A stretch of 35,565 bases of DNA from Thermoleophilaceae bacterium. GTDB taxonomy: Bacteria > Actinomycetota > Thermoleophilia > Solirubrobacterales > Thermoleophilaceae. Location of the stretch: NCBI GenBank assembly GCA_013813135.1, contig JACCSF010000188.1, positions 1-35,565 of the forward strand, read 5' to 3'. The stretch's first letter is position 1. Every line of letters starts with the position of its first letter. This document shows positions 7,957 through 17,351 of this stretch, one piece after another. The notes beneath the pieces were generated by a model, which made no database searches, was not told where the DNA came from, and worked only from the letters and a program-made list of their open reading frames with translations. The position numbers were made by a program, and so were the translations under genes.

Positions 7957-8820
7957 TCAGACGGCGGCCGGTTCGCCGAGCTCCGCCGCAATACGCAGTC
8001 CGGCGGCCGGATCGCGGAAATTCTCGGTGCCCACGGCCACGCAGGTCGCCCCCGCAGACAGGAAGTCGGCCGCATGCCCGCCGGTCGCGATGCCGCCCAT
8101 GCCGATCACGGGGATCGCAACCACCGTCGTCACCGAGCGGACCTGCTCGAGGGCGATCGCCCGCACCGCCGGTCCCGACACGCCGCCGGTGGTGCCGCCC
8201 AGCCACGGTCGAGCGGTGCGCGGGGCGAGCGCCATGCCCTTGAGCGTGTTGATCAGCGACACGGCATCCGCCCCGGCCTGCTCGGCAGCGCGGGCGACCG
8301 CCGCCGGATCGTTCGCGTTTGGAGTGAGCTTCACGATCAGCGGGCGGTCGGTGAGCGGGCGCACGCGCTCGACGGCGCGCGCGGTCTCGGCCGGGTCGGC
8401 CCCCATGACGAGGCCCGTCTCCACGTTCGGGCAGGACACGTTCAACTCGATCAGCGCGACCTCGTCCCTCTCCCCCGTGCGCCGCACCAGCGTGGCCAGC
8501 TCGTCCAGGCTGAAGCCCATCACCGAGACGATCAGCGGAACCGGGAGCTCGGCCAGCTCGGGCAGGTCCAGGCCGAGAAACCCTTCGAGACCCTTGTTGG
8601 GGAGGCCGATCGAGTTGATCAGTCCCGCGGGGGTCTCCCACAGCCGTGGAGGCGGATTACCTTCGCGAGCGGCTAGCGTGATCGTCTTGGAAACGAAGGC
8701 GTGAAAGGGGAAGCGCTCGAGCACGGCGTCGCCGAAGGCGTGTCGCGCGGCGATGGCGTCGAAGGTGCCCGAGCCGTTGAGCACCGGGCCCGCGAGCGGG
8801 ATGCCGCAGAGCTCGGTCAA
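7957..8820 (-). CDS. pyrD: dihydroorotate dehydrogenase, class 1B catalytic subunit
   Basis: 287 residues. It oxidises dihydroorotate to orotate with FMN and, in class 1B enzymes, passes electrons through PyrK to NAD+. Motifs: NGSGTFD near the start, SKTITL, ETPAGLINSIGLPN, and the active-site loop ELNVSCPNVETG with the catalytic cysteine. IVKLTPN, VSLINTLKGM, the FMN-phosphate segment VIGMGGIATG and AVGTENF follow. There is no N-terminal membrane helix, which excludes class 2. The start is a TTG overlapping the pyrK TGA (TTGA), preceded by GGAG at seven bases. It is the last gene of the pyr operon. Confidence 0.95.
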   Translation of the reverse strand: MTELCGIPLAGPVLNGSGTFDAIAARHAFGDAVLERFPFHAFVSKTITLAAREGNPPPRLWETPAGLINSIGLPNKGLEGFLGLDLPELAELPVPLIVSVMGFSLDELATLVRRTGERDEVALIELNVSCPNVETGLVMGADPAETARAVERVRPLTDRPLIVKLTPNANDPAAVARAAEQAGADAVSLINTLKGMALAPRTARPWLGGTTGGVSGPAVRAIALEQVRSVTTVVAIPVIGMGGIATGGHAADFLSAGATCVAVGTENFRDPAAGLRIAAELGEPAAV

Positions 8821-9638
8821 TGCCCCGCTCCACCGAGCAGCGCCGATTCGAGCCGCTCGCCATCCAGCACGGGGCCATCGACGCAGAGCCGGATGTAGCC
8901 CTCCTTCGTTGGCACCACGCAGCCGAAGCAGGCGCCGAAGCCGCACGCCATCCCCGACTCCAGCGCCAGCTGGGCCGGCACGGCGAACTCCGCGCAGAGC
9001 AGGCGCACGGCCTCGAGCATCACCGGCGGCCCACAGGCGAACACGGTGGCGACGGGGTCGGCGTCGAGCTGCTCGCGCAGCAGGTCGGTGACCAGCGCCT
9101 GGCGCCCGGCCGAGCCGTCGTCTGTCGCCACCTCGGGCCGGCCCACGAACAGCGAGGCCGCCTCCGCGTGCGCGGCCGAGCGGAAACCGAGCAGGAGCGT
9201 CGCCTCGGGCCCCAGCTCGTCCTGCCAGCACAGCAACGGCGCCGTGCCGATCCCGCCCCCGACGAGCACCGGCCTTGTGCCCTCGCGCGGCGGGCGCCAG
9301 CCCAGCCCGAGCGGCCCGACCAGCGCCAGCCCCTCCCCCGCGCGCAGCTCGGCGAGGCGGGCGGTGCCGGGGCCGACCACCTCGAACAGGAAGCTCAGCT
9401 CGCCCTCGCGCGCGCGCGCGTGGGAGAACGCCCTGGGCAGATAGGGCCGCTCGTCGGCCCCGCCGCCCCACCGCTCGTCGGTGCTGAGCATGTAGAACTG
9501 CCCCGGCTGCGGATCCTGGGGCCCGCCCGAGTCGAGCGCGCGAACCAGGTGGTAGGCCCCCAGGCGCTCCACCGCGGTCACGTGCGCCGTCCGCCGCCGG
9601 GGCGGCGCCAGCGTGCGCGGCTCGTCGGCCACCTTCAC
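8817..9638 (-). CDS. pyrK: dihydroorotate dehydrogenase electron transfer subunit
   Basis: 273 residues. It carries FAD and a [2Fe-2S] cluster and links PyrD to NAD+. The FAD domain shows [12 protein letters not shown] (flavin-binding arginine and serine). The NAD domain shows VGPLGLGW and [12 protein letters not shown], then [13 protein letters not shown]. The C-terminal cluster ligands are in [15 protein letters not shown] followed by RLC, the standard four cysteines. Its presence beside pyrD defines a class 1B enzyme. The GTG start overlaps the carB stop (GTGA). Confidence 0.95.
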   Translation of the reverse strand: MKVADEPRTLAPPRRRTAHVTAVERLGAYHLVRALDSGGPQDPQPGQFYMLSTDERWGGGADERPYLPRAFSHARAREGELSFLFEVVGPGTARLAELRAGEGLALVGPLGLGWRPPREGTRPVLVGGGIGTAPLLCWQDELGPEATLLLGFRSAAHAEAASLFVGRPEVATDDGSAGRQALVTDLLREQLDADPVATVFACGPPVMLEAVRLLCAEFAVPAQLALESGMACGFGACFGCVVPTKEGYIRLCVDGPVLDGERLESALLGGAGH

Positions 9639-12600
9639 GCGGGCCTCTCGGCCCCATCGGGCGATGCTTCGCGCGCGAAGCGGCTGTTGGCCCCGGCATG
9701 CAGCTCCTGCAGCGACACCACCTCGGTGTCGCCGCTGCGGCTCGCGCGGATCGCCCGCTGCGCCGCGCTGGCGCCCGACAACGTGGTGATGCAGGGAATG
9801 CCGCGCGCCACGGCGGCGCGGCGGATCTCATAGCCGTCGGCGCGCGCGCCGGAGCCGGTCGGGGTGTTGATCACCAGGTCGACCTCGCCCGACTCGATCC
9901 GGTCGACCACGTTGGGCGAGCCCTCGGAGACCTTGCTGAGGCGCTCCACCGGCACGCCCATGCGCCGGATCGCCTGCGCCGTGCCGCCCGTGGCCAGCAC
10001 GCGGAAGCCCATGTCGTGGAAGGCGCCGGCGATCTGCGTGGCGGCCGGCTTGTCGCCGTCCGTGACGCTGATGAACACCGATCCGGATCGAGGGAGCTCA
10101 GCCCCCGCCGCCGCCTGCGCCTTGCCGAACGCGGTGGGGTAGTCGGCCGCCACGCCCATCACCTCCCCCGTCGACTTCATCTCCGGGCTGAGCAGCGAGT
10201 CGGCGCCGGGGAACCGCCCGAACGGAAGCACCGCCTCCTTGACGGACACGTGGCGCGGAGCTCGCGGGATATCCAGCGGCATCTCGGCCAACCGCTCGCC
10301 CAGCATCAGCCGGCAGGCGATCTTGGCGAGCGGGACCCCGATCGCCTTGGACACGAACGGCACTGTGCGCGAGGCGCGCGGGTTGGCCTCGATTACGTAC
10401 AGCTCCTCGTCGCCGTAGACGGCGAACTGGATGTTGATCAGGCCGATCACGCCGAGCCGCAGCGCGATCGCCTCCGTCGCGCGCTCGACCTGGCTCAGCA
10501 TCTCCGGGCCAAGCGACATCGCCGGGATCACGCAGGCCGAGTCGCCCGAGTGCACGCCCGCCTCCTCGACGTGCTGCATGATCGCCCCGATGCGGACCCG
10601 CTCGCCGTCGCAGAGAGCGTCGACGTCGATCTCGATGGCGTTCTCGAGAAAGCGGTCGAGGAAGATCGTGGTGCCCGCCCCGCCGTTCGTGCGCTCCAGG
10701 TAGTCGGCCAGCCCGTCGCTCGAGTAGCAGATCTCCATGGCGCGCCCGCCGAGCACGTAGCTCGGGCGCACCAGCAGCGGGTACCCCACCCCGCCGGCGA
10801 CCTCGAGCGCCGCGGCGGCGGACTCCGCGGTCGCGTACGGCGGTCCCTTCAGCCCCAGTTCGTCCAGCAGCCCGCCGAAGCTGGGCCGGTCCTCGGCCAG
10901 GTGGATCGACTCCACCGGCGTGCCCAGCAGCGGCACGCCGGCCTTCGCCAGGCCGGCCGCGAGCTTGAGCGGCGTCTGCCCGCCGAACTGAACGATCACG
11001 CCCTCGGGGTGCTCCACTTCGATCACCGCGAGCACGTCGGACAGGGTGAGCGGCTCGAAGTAGAGCCGGTCCGAGGTGTCGTAGTCGGTGGAGACCGTCT
11101 CCGGGTTGCAGTTGATCATCACCGCGTCACGGCCGGAGCCGCGCACGGTCATGGCGGCGTGCACGCAGCAGTAGTCGAACTCGATTCCCTGCCCGATCCG
11201 GTTCGGGCCCGAGCCGAGGATCACCACGCTCGGCCGGTCGCCGCGCCGGACCTCGTGGAGGGCGCGGCGCTCCCAGCCCGAGTAGAAGTACGGCGTCTCG
11301 GCCTCGAACTCGGCGGCGCAGGTGTCGACCGACTTGAACGAGCGCTCCAGCCCCGCCTCGGGGTCCTCGCCGCGGGCGAGCGCCGCGATCTCCGCCACGA
11401 ACCACGGGTCGATGGCGGTGCGGGCGCGCACCTCGGCCTCCGTGTGCCCGCGCCGGATGGCCTCGAAGACCAGCTCGTAGCGGTCGTGTGATGGCGTCTC
11501 GAGCCGCTCCAGCAGGTCGCCGTCCAAGCCCGCCTCAACGTCGAGCTCCCGCGAGCGCATCGCCTTCACGAACGCCTGCTTGAAGGTGCGCCCGATCGAC
11601 ATCGCCTCCCCCACCGACTGCATCGAGGTGTGGAGCGCGCCGCTGGCCCCAGGGAACTTCTCGAAGGCGAAGCGCGGCCACTTCACCACCACGTAGTCGA
11701 TCGCGGGCTCGAACGATGCGGGCGTCTTGCGGGTGATGTCGTTGTCGATCTCCTCGAGCGCGTAGCCCACGGCCAGCCGCGCGGCGATCTTGGCGATCGG
11801 GAAGCCGGTGGCCTTCGACGCGAGCGCGGACGAGCGCGACACGCGCGGGTTCATCTCGATCACCACGATCTCGTCGGTCTCCGGGTCGACCGCGAACTGG
11901 ATGTTCGACCCCCCGGTCTCCACCCCCACCGCTCGGATCACGGCGAGCGCCTGGTCGCGCAGCCGCTGGTACTGGACGTCGGTCAGTGTCTGCTGCGGCG
12001 CCACCGTGACGCTGTCGCCGGTGTGCACGCCCATCGGGTCGATGTTCTCGATCGAGCAGACGATCACGACGTTGTCGGCGCGGTCGCGCATCACCTCCAG
12101 CTCGAACTCGCCCCAGCCGATCACCGACTCCTCAACCAGCACCTGGCCGATCGGGCTGGCGGCCAGGCCCTCGGCGACCACCTGGCGGTACTCGATCTCC
12201 GTGCGCGCGGTGCCGCCGCCGGCGCCGCCCATGGTGAAGCCGGGCCGCACGATCGCGGGCAGGCCGATCTCGGGCAGGACCCGCTCGGCCTCTCGCATCG
12301 ACTTGACCGCCGCGCTGCGCGGCACGCGCAGGCCGGCGCGCTCCATGGTGGCGCGGAACAGCTCGCGGTCCTCGGCGCGGCGGATCGCCTCGTAGTCGGC
12401 GCCGATCAGCTCCACCCGATGCTTCGCCAGCGTGCCGTCCTCCGATAGCTGGCGGGCCAGGTCGAGGGCGGTCCCGCCGCCGAGCGTCGGCAGCATCGCG
12501 TCGGGCTTCTCGCGCTCGATCACCTTCGTCACCGACGCTGGGGTCAGCGGCTCGATGTAGGTGGCCGTGGCGAACTCGGGGTCGGTCATGATCGTCGCCG

Positions 12601-12751
12601 GGTTGGAGTTGACGAGCACGACCTCGTAGCCCTCCTCGAGCAGCACCTTGCACGCCTGCGCGCCCGAATAGTCGAACTCCGCCGCCTGGCCGATCACGAT
12701 CGGACCGGAGCCGATCACGAGGATCTTGTGGATGTCGTCCCGGCGGGGCAT
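9635..12751 (-). CDS. carB: carbamoyl-phosphate synthase large subunit
   Basis: 1038 residues. With CarA it makes carbamoyl phosphate from bicarbonate, ammonia and two ATP, feeding pyrimidine and arginine synthesis. The N-terminal [22 protein letters not shown] opens the first ATP-grasp half, with [12 protein letters not shown] in its grasp. The second half opens with [20 protein letters not shown] and contains [13 protein letters not shown]. The C-terminal ~130 residues form the MGS-like allosteric domain ([24 protein letters not shown]), which in well-studied enzymes binds UMP. The ATG shares one base with the carA stop; the stop overlaps pyrK. Confidence 0.98.
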   Translation of the reverse strand: MPRRDDIHKILVIGSGPIVIGQAAEFDYSGAQACKVLLEEGYEVVLVNSNPATIMTDPEFATATYIEPLTPASVTKVIEREKPDAMLPTLGGGTALDLARQLSEDGTLAKHRVELIGADYEAIRRAEDRELFRATMERAGLRVPRSAAVKSMREAERVLPEIGLPAIVRPGFTMGGAGGGTARTEIEYRQVVAEGLAASPIGQVLVEESVIGWGEFELEVMRDRADNVVIVCSIENIDPMGVHTGDSVTVAPQQTLTDVQYQRLRDQALAVIRAVGVETGGSNIQFAVDPETDEIVVIEMNPRVSRSSALASKATGFPIAKIAARLAVGYALEEIDNDITRKTPASFEPAIDYVVVKWPRFAFEKFPGASGALHTSMQSVGEAMSIGRTFKQAFVKAMRSRELDVEAGLDGDLLERLETPSHDRYELVFEAIRRGHTEAEVRARTAIDPWFVAEIAALARGEDPEAGLERSFKSVDTCAAEFEAETPYFYSGWERRALHEVRRGDRPSVVILGSGPNRIGQGIEFDYCCVHAAMTVRGSGRDAVMINCNPETVSTDYDTSDRLYFEPLTLSDVLAVIEVEHPEGVIVQFGGQTPLKLAAGLAKAGVPLLGTPVESIHLAEDRPSFGGLLDELGLKGPPYATAESAAAALEVAGGVGYPLLVRPSYVLGGRAMEICYSSDGLADYLERTNGGAGTTIFLDRFLENAIEIDVDALCDGERVRIGAIMQHVEEAGVHSGDSACVIPAMSLGPEMLSQVERATEAIALRLGVIGLINIQFAVYGDEELYVIEANPRASRTVPFVSKAIGVPLAKIACRLMLGERLAEMPLDIPRAPRHVSVKEAVLPFGRFPGADSLLSPEMKSTGEVMGVAADYPTAFGKAQAAAGAELPRSGSVFISVTDGDKPAATQIAGAFHDMGFRVLATGGTAQAIRRMGVPVERLSKVSEGSPNVVDRIESGEVDLVINTPTGSGARADGYEIRRAAVARGIPCITTLSGASAAQRAIRASRSGDTEVVSLQELHAGANSRFAREASPDGAERPA

Positions 12752-13875
12752 CAGGCGGCCACCAGGCGTTCCAGGAACCGATCGAAGAGGTGTTGGGCGT
12801 CGTGCGGGCCCGGCCCGGCCTCGGGGTGGTACTGGACCGTCGAGGCGGGCACGTCGCGCAGGACCAGCCCCTCCACGGTTCGGTCGTAGAGGTTCAGCTG
12901 CTGCAGCTCGGCCGCGCCGAAGTCCGTCTCCCAGCGGACCGGTTCGTCGCTGTCGATCGTGCGCTGCCCGCTTGGGCCGAGCACGGCGAAGCCGTGATTC
13001 TGCGAGGTGATCTCGATGCGGCCGGTCTCGAGGTCCTTCACCGGGTGGTTGGCTCCCCGATGCCCGAACGGGAGCTTGAACGTCTCGAGGCCCACGGCTC
13101 GGCAGAGCAGCTGATGGCCGAGGCAGATACCCCAGACCGGGACCTGGCCAACGAGCTCGCGGACGGTGTCGACGACGTAGTCGAGCGCGGCCGGGTCGCC
13201 CGGCCCGTTCGCGAGGAAGACCGCGTCCGGATCGCGGGCCATCAGCTCCTCGGGGCCCACGGTGCAGGGATGCAGCTCCAGCCGCACGCCGCGCTCGCGC
13301 AGGTTGCGAACGATCGAGCTCTTGATCCCGGTGTCGATGCCGAGCACGAGCGGGCCGTCGCCGCCGCCGAACGTTTGCACCTCGCTCGGGGTCACATCGC
13401 GGGCGAGGTCGCGGCCGGTCATCGGCGGCTCCTCCATCAGCCGCTCGCGGGCCGCGGGCTCGGCCACCTCGGCGCCGAACACGCCGCCGCGCATCGCGCC
13501 CTTGTCGCGGATGTGGCGCACCAGTGCGCGGGTGTCGACGCCGGTCAGCGCCGGCACGCCGCAGTCGCGCAGCCAGCTGAGCCAGCCGGCCTCGGCATGC
13601 GCGGCGTCCTCGCGATCGACTCCCTCGCGCATGATCACGGCGCGCGTGTGGATGCGGTCGGACTCCATGTGCGCGCCGGCCACCCCGTAGTTGCCGATCA
13701 GCGGGTACGTGAAGACGATGATCTGGCCCGCGTAGCTGGGGTCGGTGACCGCCTCCTGGTAACCCGACATGGAGGTGTTGAAGACCACCTCGCCGAGCCC
13801 CGTCGCCTCCGCCCCCGCCCAGTCGCCGTCGAAGCGCGTGCCGTCCTCCAGCAGCAGGTAGGCCTGTCCGCTCAC
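12751..13875 (-). CDS. carA: carbamoyl-phosphate synthase small (glutaminase) subunit
   Basis: 374 residues. It hydrolyses glutamine and channels ammonia to CarB. The N-terminal CarA domain has [13 protein letters not shown] and [20 protein letters not shown]. The class I glutamine amidotransferase domain has [12 protein letters not shown] with nucleophile Cys251 and [13 protein letters not shown] with His350 and Glu352. The GTG start overlaps the stop of the isochorismatase-family gene (GTGA), and the start gives the standard N-terminus. All catalytic residues are present. Confidence 0.97.
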   Translation of the reverse strand: MSGQAYLLLEDGTRFDGDWAGAEATGLGEVVFNTSMSGYQEAVTDPSYAGQIIVFTYPLIGNYGVAGAHMESDRIHTRAVIMREGVDREDAAHAEAGWLSWLRDCGVPALTGVDTRALVRHIRDKGAMRGGVFGAEVAEPAARERLMEEPPMTGRDLARDVTPSEVQTFGGGDGPLVLGIDTGIKSSIVRNLRERGVRLELHPCTVGPEELMARDPDAVFLANGPGDPAALDYVVDTVRELVGQVPVWGICLGHQLLCRAVGLETFKLPFGHRGANHPVKDLETGRIEITSQNHGFAVLGPSGQRTIDSDEPVRWETDFGAAELQQLNLYDRTVEGLVLRDVPASTVQYHPEAGPGPHDAQHLFDRFLERLVAA

Positions 13876-14414
13876 TTGACCAGCCCCTGCACCTGCTTGA
13901 ACTCCTCTGTCCCAGCCGCGCCCAAGAGCTCGAACAGGGCGGTCTCGACACTCGTGACCACGGCGCCGGACCCCTCCATCTTGTGCAGGCCCAGCTCGCG
14001 GTTCTGCTCCGTCCGCGAGCTCACCGCGTCGCGGGCGACGTGCACCTCCACGCCGCGGTCGAGCAGGTCGTGGGCGGTCTGCGAGACGCATACGTGCGAC
14101 TCGATCCCGCACATCAGCACCTGATCGCGCCCCTCCAAGTCGAAGCCGTCCGCCACGACCGCCGAGAAAGAGACCTTGTCGATCGGCTCGATCCCCTCCA
14201 GGTGCTCGGCCACCTCCGGCACGGTCGAGCCGAGCCCCTTCGGGTACTGCTGGGTCACCACCACCGGCAGGCCCAGGATGCGCGCGCCGCGCACCAGCGC
14301 GCCAACGCTCGCCGCCACCTGGTCGAAGTCGAGCACGGCCGGCCGGAACGCCTCCTGGACGTCCACCACCACCAGCGCGGCGCGGCCGCGGTCGAGCACC
14401 CGGGCCGGCGCCAC
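13872..14414 (-). CDS. isochorismatase-family cysteine hydrolase embedded in the pyr operon
   Basis: 180 residues. The Asp-Lys-Cys catalytic triad of the family is visible: Asp in [10 protein letters not shown] near residue 17, Lys in IDKVSFSA, and Cys in [17 protein letters not shown]. Members hydrolyse amides or vinyl ethers (nicotinamidase, N-carbamoylsarcosine amidase, RutB ureidoacrylate hydrolase, isochorismatase). It is closest in feel to the short YcaC/hydrolase group; the substrate cannot be assigned. GTG at 14414 shares one base with the pyrC stop and the gene overlaps carA, so it is a fully integrated operon member. In Streptomyces and Mycobacterium this slot holds a membrane protein gene. 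A role on a carbamoyl or ureido side product is speculation. Confidence 0.88.
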   Translation of the reverse strand: MAPARVLDRGRAALVVVDVQEAFRPAVLDFDQVAASVGALVRGARILGLPVVVTQQYPKGLGSTVPEVAEHLEGIEPIDKVSFSAVVADGFDLEGRDQVLMCGIESHVCVSQTAHDLLDRGVEVHVARDAVSSRTEQNRELGLHKMEGSGAVVTSVETALFELLGAAGTEEFKQVQGLVK

Positions 14415-15757
14415 TAGGCCACGGCCCCCAGCGCGAAGGTCCGCTCGCGGTAGGCGACCGCGCCGTCGGCGATCGTCATCCGCACCCGCCCGGTCATCCG
14501 GCGGCCGGCGAAGGCGCAGTTGGCCGAGCGGCTCTCGTAGCCGGACTCGCCCACCTCCCACTCGGCGTCGAGGTCGACCAGGCAGACGTTGCCGGGCGCG
14601 CCGCGCTCGATGCGCGGAACGGGGAGGCCGAACGGCTGGCCGCCCGCGGTCATGCGCTCCACGAGCAGCGCCAAGTCGAGCACTCCGGGCAGGACCAGCC
14701 CGGTGTGCAGCGCGGCGAAGGCGGTCTCCAGCCCGGTCACTCCCATCGGCGCGAGCTCGAACGGCTGCTCCTTCTCCTCGCGGGCGTGAGGGGCGTGGTC
14801 GGTCGCGACGCAGTCGACCGTTCCGGAGCGCAGCGCCTGGATCAGCGCCTGGCGATCCGGTTCGCCGCGCAGCGGCGGGTTCATCTTGAAGTTGGTATCG
14901 AGCGAGCTCACCGCCTCGTCGGTCAGCAGCAGGTGGTGCGGCGTGGCCTCGCAGGTCACCCGCGTGCCCGCCGCCCGTGCGCGCTCGATCACCTCGACCG
15001 TCTCGAGCGCGGACACGTGCTGCACGTGAATACGCCCCTGCTCGTAGGCGGCGATCGCGCAGTCGCGCGCCACCTGGGCCGATTCCGAGATCGACGGTAT
15101 GCCGGCCAGCCCAAGCAGGGCCGAGACTTCGCCCTCGTGCATCGCGCCCTGCCCGGACAGCGACGAGTCCTCCTCGTGGAGGGCCAGCAGCCGCCCGGCG
15201 AGGCGCTGGTACTGCAGCGCCTGACGCATCACGCCGCCCGAGCGCACAGGCAGGCCGTCGTCGGTGAAGGCCACCGCCCCGGCATCGGCGAGCTCCGCCA
15301 TCTCGGTGAGCTGCTCACCGAGCTGACCGACGGTGATCGCGCCCAGGAAGCCGGTCGGGATGCGTGCCTCCGCCCGGGCGCGCTCGCGCAGCGAGCGCAG
15401 TATCGGCGCCGAGTCCACGACCGGTGCGGTGTTGGGCTGGGCGAGGATCGCGCAGAAGCCGCCGGCCGCGGCGGCGCGGGTGCCGGAGTCGAGGTCCTCC
15501 TCATCCTCGCGTCCGGGCGTCCGCAGGTGCACGTGCGGGTCGACGAAAGCCGGGAAGGCGTGCAGGCCCTCGCCGTCGACCACCTCGGCCCCCTGGGGTG
15601 GGTCGAGCGCCTCACCGATGTCGGCCACGACGCCGTCGCGCACGAGCACGTCCGCGCGGCCGTCGATGGCGGTGCGCGGGTCGAGCACCCGGGCACCGCG
15701 GATCAGGACGGTGGCCGCCGGCACCGGCGCCCGGTCCAGCTCGGGCGGGCGCCTCAT
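14414..15757 (-). CDS. pyrC: dihydroorotase
   Basis: 447 residues, class I (long) dihydroorotase of the amidohydrolase superfamily. It cyclises carbamoyl aspartate to dihydroorotate. Zinc ligands: PHVHLRTPG (His75, His77) in the N-terminal part, histidines in the central region (LALHEED, IHVQHVS), and VATDHAPHAREEKE with the catalytic Asp. NFKMNPPLR is the conserved substrate-binding segment. Metal-site residues look complete, so it should be active rather than a structural pyrC' partner of PyrB. The ATG overlaps the pyrB stop (ATGA). Confidence 0.96.
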   Translation of the reverse strand: MRRPPELDRAPVPAATVLIRGARVLDPRTAIDGRADVLVRDGVVADIGEALDPPQGAEVVDGEGLHAFPAFVDPHVHLRTPGREDEEDLDSGTRAAAAGGFCAILAQPNTAPVVDSAPILRSLRERARAEARIPTGFLGAITVGQLGEQLTEMAELADAGAVAFTDDGLPVRSGGVMRQALQYQRLAGRLLALHEEDSSLSGQGAMHEGEVSALLGLAGIPSISESAQVARDCAIAAYEQGRIHVQHVSALETVEVIERARAAGTRVTCEATPHHLLLTDEAVSSLDTNFKMNPPLRGEPDRQALIQALRSGTVDCVATDHAPHAREEKEQPFELAPMGVTGLETAFAALHTGLVLPGVLDLALLVERMTAGGQPFGLPVPRIERGAPGNVCLVDLDAEWEVGESGYESRSANCAFAGRRMTGRVRMTIADGAVAYRERTFALGAVA

Positions 15758-16704
15758 GCGGGCTGGGGCTCGGTCGCGGGCTGCGCGCGCACGCCGGACG
15801 GTGCCCCGTGGCCGGCGAGCAGCTCGTACAGGACCGCCATTCGCACGACCACTCCGGACTCGACCTGCTCGACGATCAGCGCCTGCGGCGAGTCGATCAC
15901 CTCGGCCGCCAGCTCGACGCCGCGGTTCACCGGGCCCGGGTGCATGAGCAACTGGTTGGGCCGCAGCCGCCGCCCGTCGATCTGGTACTGGGCGGCGTAC
16001 TCGCGCAGCGACGGGACGAACGAGCCGTCCATGCGCTCGTGCTGCATGCGCAAGGCGTAGACCACGTCGGCCTCGGGCAGTTCGTCCAGGGTCGTGCGCA
16101 CCCGACAGCCGAGCGACTCGATCCCGCGCGGGATCAGCGTGGGTGGGCCGCAGACGGTCACCTCGCAGCCCATGCGCGAGAAGGCGAGGATGCCCGACCG
16201 CGCCACGCGGCTGTGCATGACGTCGCCGACGATCCAGACACGCAGGCCCGCGAGCGAGCCGACGCGCCGCGCGAGGGTGTAGACGTCGAGCAGCGCCTGG
16301 GTCGGGTGCTCGTGCTTGCCGTCGCCGGCGTTGATCACCGAGGCGCGCGTCCAGCGCGCCACGAGCGCGGCGGCCCCGGCGTGCGGCGAGCGGATCACGA
16401 TCGCCGCCGGGTCGTAGGCGGAGAGCGTCTGAACGGTGTCCTTCAGCGACTCGCCCTTGTCGACGCTCGAGCCGCTCGACTTCACGCTGACGAGATCGGC
16501 GCTGAGGCGCTTGGCGGCCAGCTCGAAACTGGAGCTGGTGCGGGTGGAGGCCTCGTAGAAGAGGTTGATCACGGTTCGCCCGCGCAGGGTGGGGACCTTC
16601 TTGATCTCGCGCCCCGACACCTCGGCGAAGCTCTCGGCGCGGCCGAGGATGCGCTCGATGTCGTCGCGCGAGAGGTCGTCGATCGACAGCAGATGCCGCC
16701 TCAT
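15754..16704 (-). CDS. pyrB: aspartate carbamoyltransferase catalytic subunit
   Basis: 316 residues. It condenses carbamoyl phosphate with aspartate. The carbamoyl-phosphate signature FYEASTRTSSSFELA is at about residues 49-63. SSVDKGESLKDT is the mobile 80s loop. HPTQALLDVYTL and MHPGPVNRGVEL complete the active site. No regulatory pyrI follows, as expected in Gram-positive bacteria; regulation is through PyrR. The ATG overlaps the pyrR stop. The C-terminus is extended by a short Ala/Pro-rich tail. Confidence 0.97.
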   Translation of the reverse strand: MRRHLLSIDDLSRDDIERILGRAESFAEVSGREIKKVPTLRGRTVINLFYEASTRTSSSFELAAKRLSADLVSVKSSGSSVDKGESLKDTVQTLSAYDPAAIVIRSPHAGAAALVARWTRASVINAGDGKHEHPTQALLDVYTLARRVGSLAGLRVWIVGDVMHSRVARSGILAFSRMGCEVTVCGPPTLIPRGIESLGCRVRTTLDELPEADVVYALRMQHERMDGSFVPSLREYAAQYQIDGRRLRPNQLLMHPGPVNRGVELAAEVIDSPQALIVEQVESGVVVRMAVLYELLAGHGAPSGVRAQPATEPQPA

Positions 16705-17252
16705 GCCAGGTCCTCCACTTGCTCGGCGATTGCCACTTCGTCCACCCCGTCGATCTCCTCCACTCGCACGTTGACTCGTTCCCCGCGCGCCGTGGGGAGG
16801 TTCTTGCCTACGTAGTCCGGGCGGATCGGCAGCTCGCGATGGCCGCGGTCTGCCAGCACCGCCAGCTGCACCCGCTCGGGGCGCCCGTAGTCGAACAGCG
16901 CGTCGATCCCGGCCCGCACTGTGCGGCCGGTGTAGAGCACGTCGTCCACGAGCACGATGGTGGTGTCCTCGACGCGGAAGGCAACGTGGGAGGCGTGCAC
17001 GACCGGCTGGGCGGTCGGATCCCGCCGTGCCAGGTCGTCGCGGTAGAAGCTGATGTCGATGTCCCCGAGCGGCACGGGCTCACCGACGAGCTCGGCGACC
17101 AGGTCGCGCAGCCGGGCGGCCAGGACGGCGCCGCGACGGTGGATACCAACGACCGCCACTCCCTCGCCGCCGGTCTTCTCGACGATCTCGTGTGCGATCC
17201 GCACCAGCGTGCGCCGCACGTCCTCGCGGTCGAGGACCGTCTTCTCAGTCAA
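16701..17252 (-). CDS. pyrR: PyrR: pyr operon RNA-binding regulator / uracil phosphoribosyltransferase
   Basis: 183 residues from the chosen start. The PRPP-binding motif VLVDDVLYTGRTVRAG and N-terminal AVVGIHRRGAVLAARL are diagnostic, and GDIDISFYRDDL is typical. PyrR binds a conserved RNA hairpin when UMP is high. TTG at 17252 is chosen because it gives the usual start (TEKTVLDRED) and lies seven bases after AGGAAGGGG. An upstream in-frame GTG at 17276 falls inside the predicted PyrR-binding hairpin, so it is unlikely. It is the first gene of the eight-gene pyr operon and divergent from a membrane protein gene. Confidence 0.95.
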   Translation of the reverse strand: MTEKTVLDREDVRRTLVRIAHEIVEKTGGEGVAVVGIHRRGAVLAARLRDLVAELVGEPVPLGDIDISFYRDDLARRDPTAQPVVHASHVAFRVEDTTIVLVDDVLYTGRTVRAGIDALFDYGRPERVQLAVLADRGHRELPIRPDYVGKNLPTARGERVNVRVEEIDGVDEVAIAEQVEDLA

Positions 17253-17259
17253 GGCACTG

Positions 17260-17282
17260 CCCCTTCCTGGCCTCACCGGGCC
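17260..17282 (-). promoter_or_regulatory. PyrR-binding hairpin adjoining the pyrR Shine-Dalgarno
   Basis: On the minus strand the leader reads GGCC-CGGTGA-GGCC (17282-17269), directly followed by AGGAAGGGG (17268-17260) and the TTG start. It matches the known PyrR loop consensus ARUCCNGNGAGGYU at 11 of 14 positions. The first and last positions change together from A-U to G-C, which preserves pairing. The conserved GNGAGG core is intact. The spacing suits translational repression, as reported for Mycobacterium smegmatis, rather than attenuation. Binding is inferred. Confidence 0.7.
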
Positions 17283-17351
17283 GGGTTAAAGGAACGTCCC
17301 GCCGAGCGTAGCACCCGCCCGGGACACCCCGACCGGTCCTATCCTGGCGTT

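Noticed and set aside
14705-16815. Long plus-strand frames opposite pyrC, pyrB and pyrR
   Set aside because: The pyr genes on the minus strand show full catalytic motifs. The opposite frames have low-complexity Arg/Gly composition and no recognisable domain.
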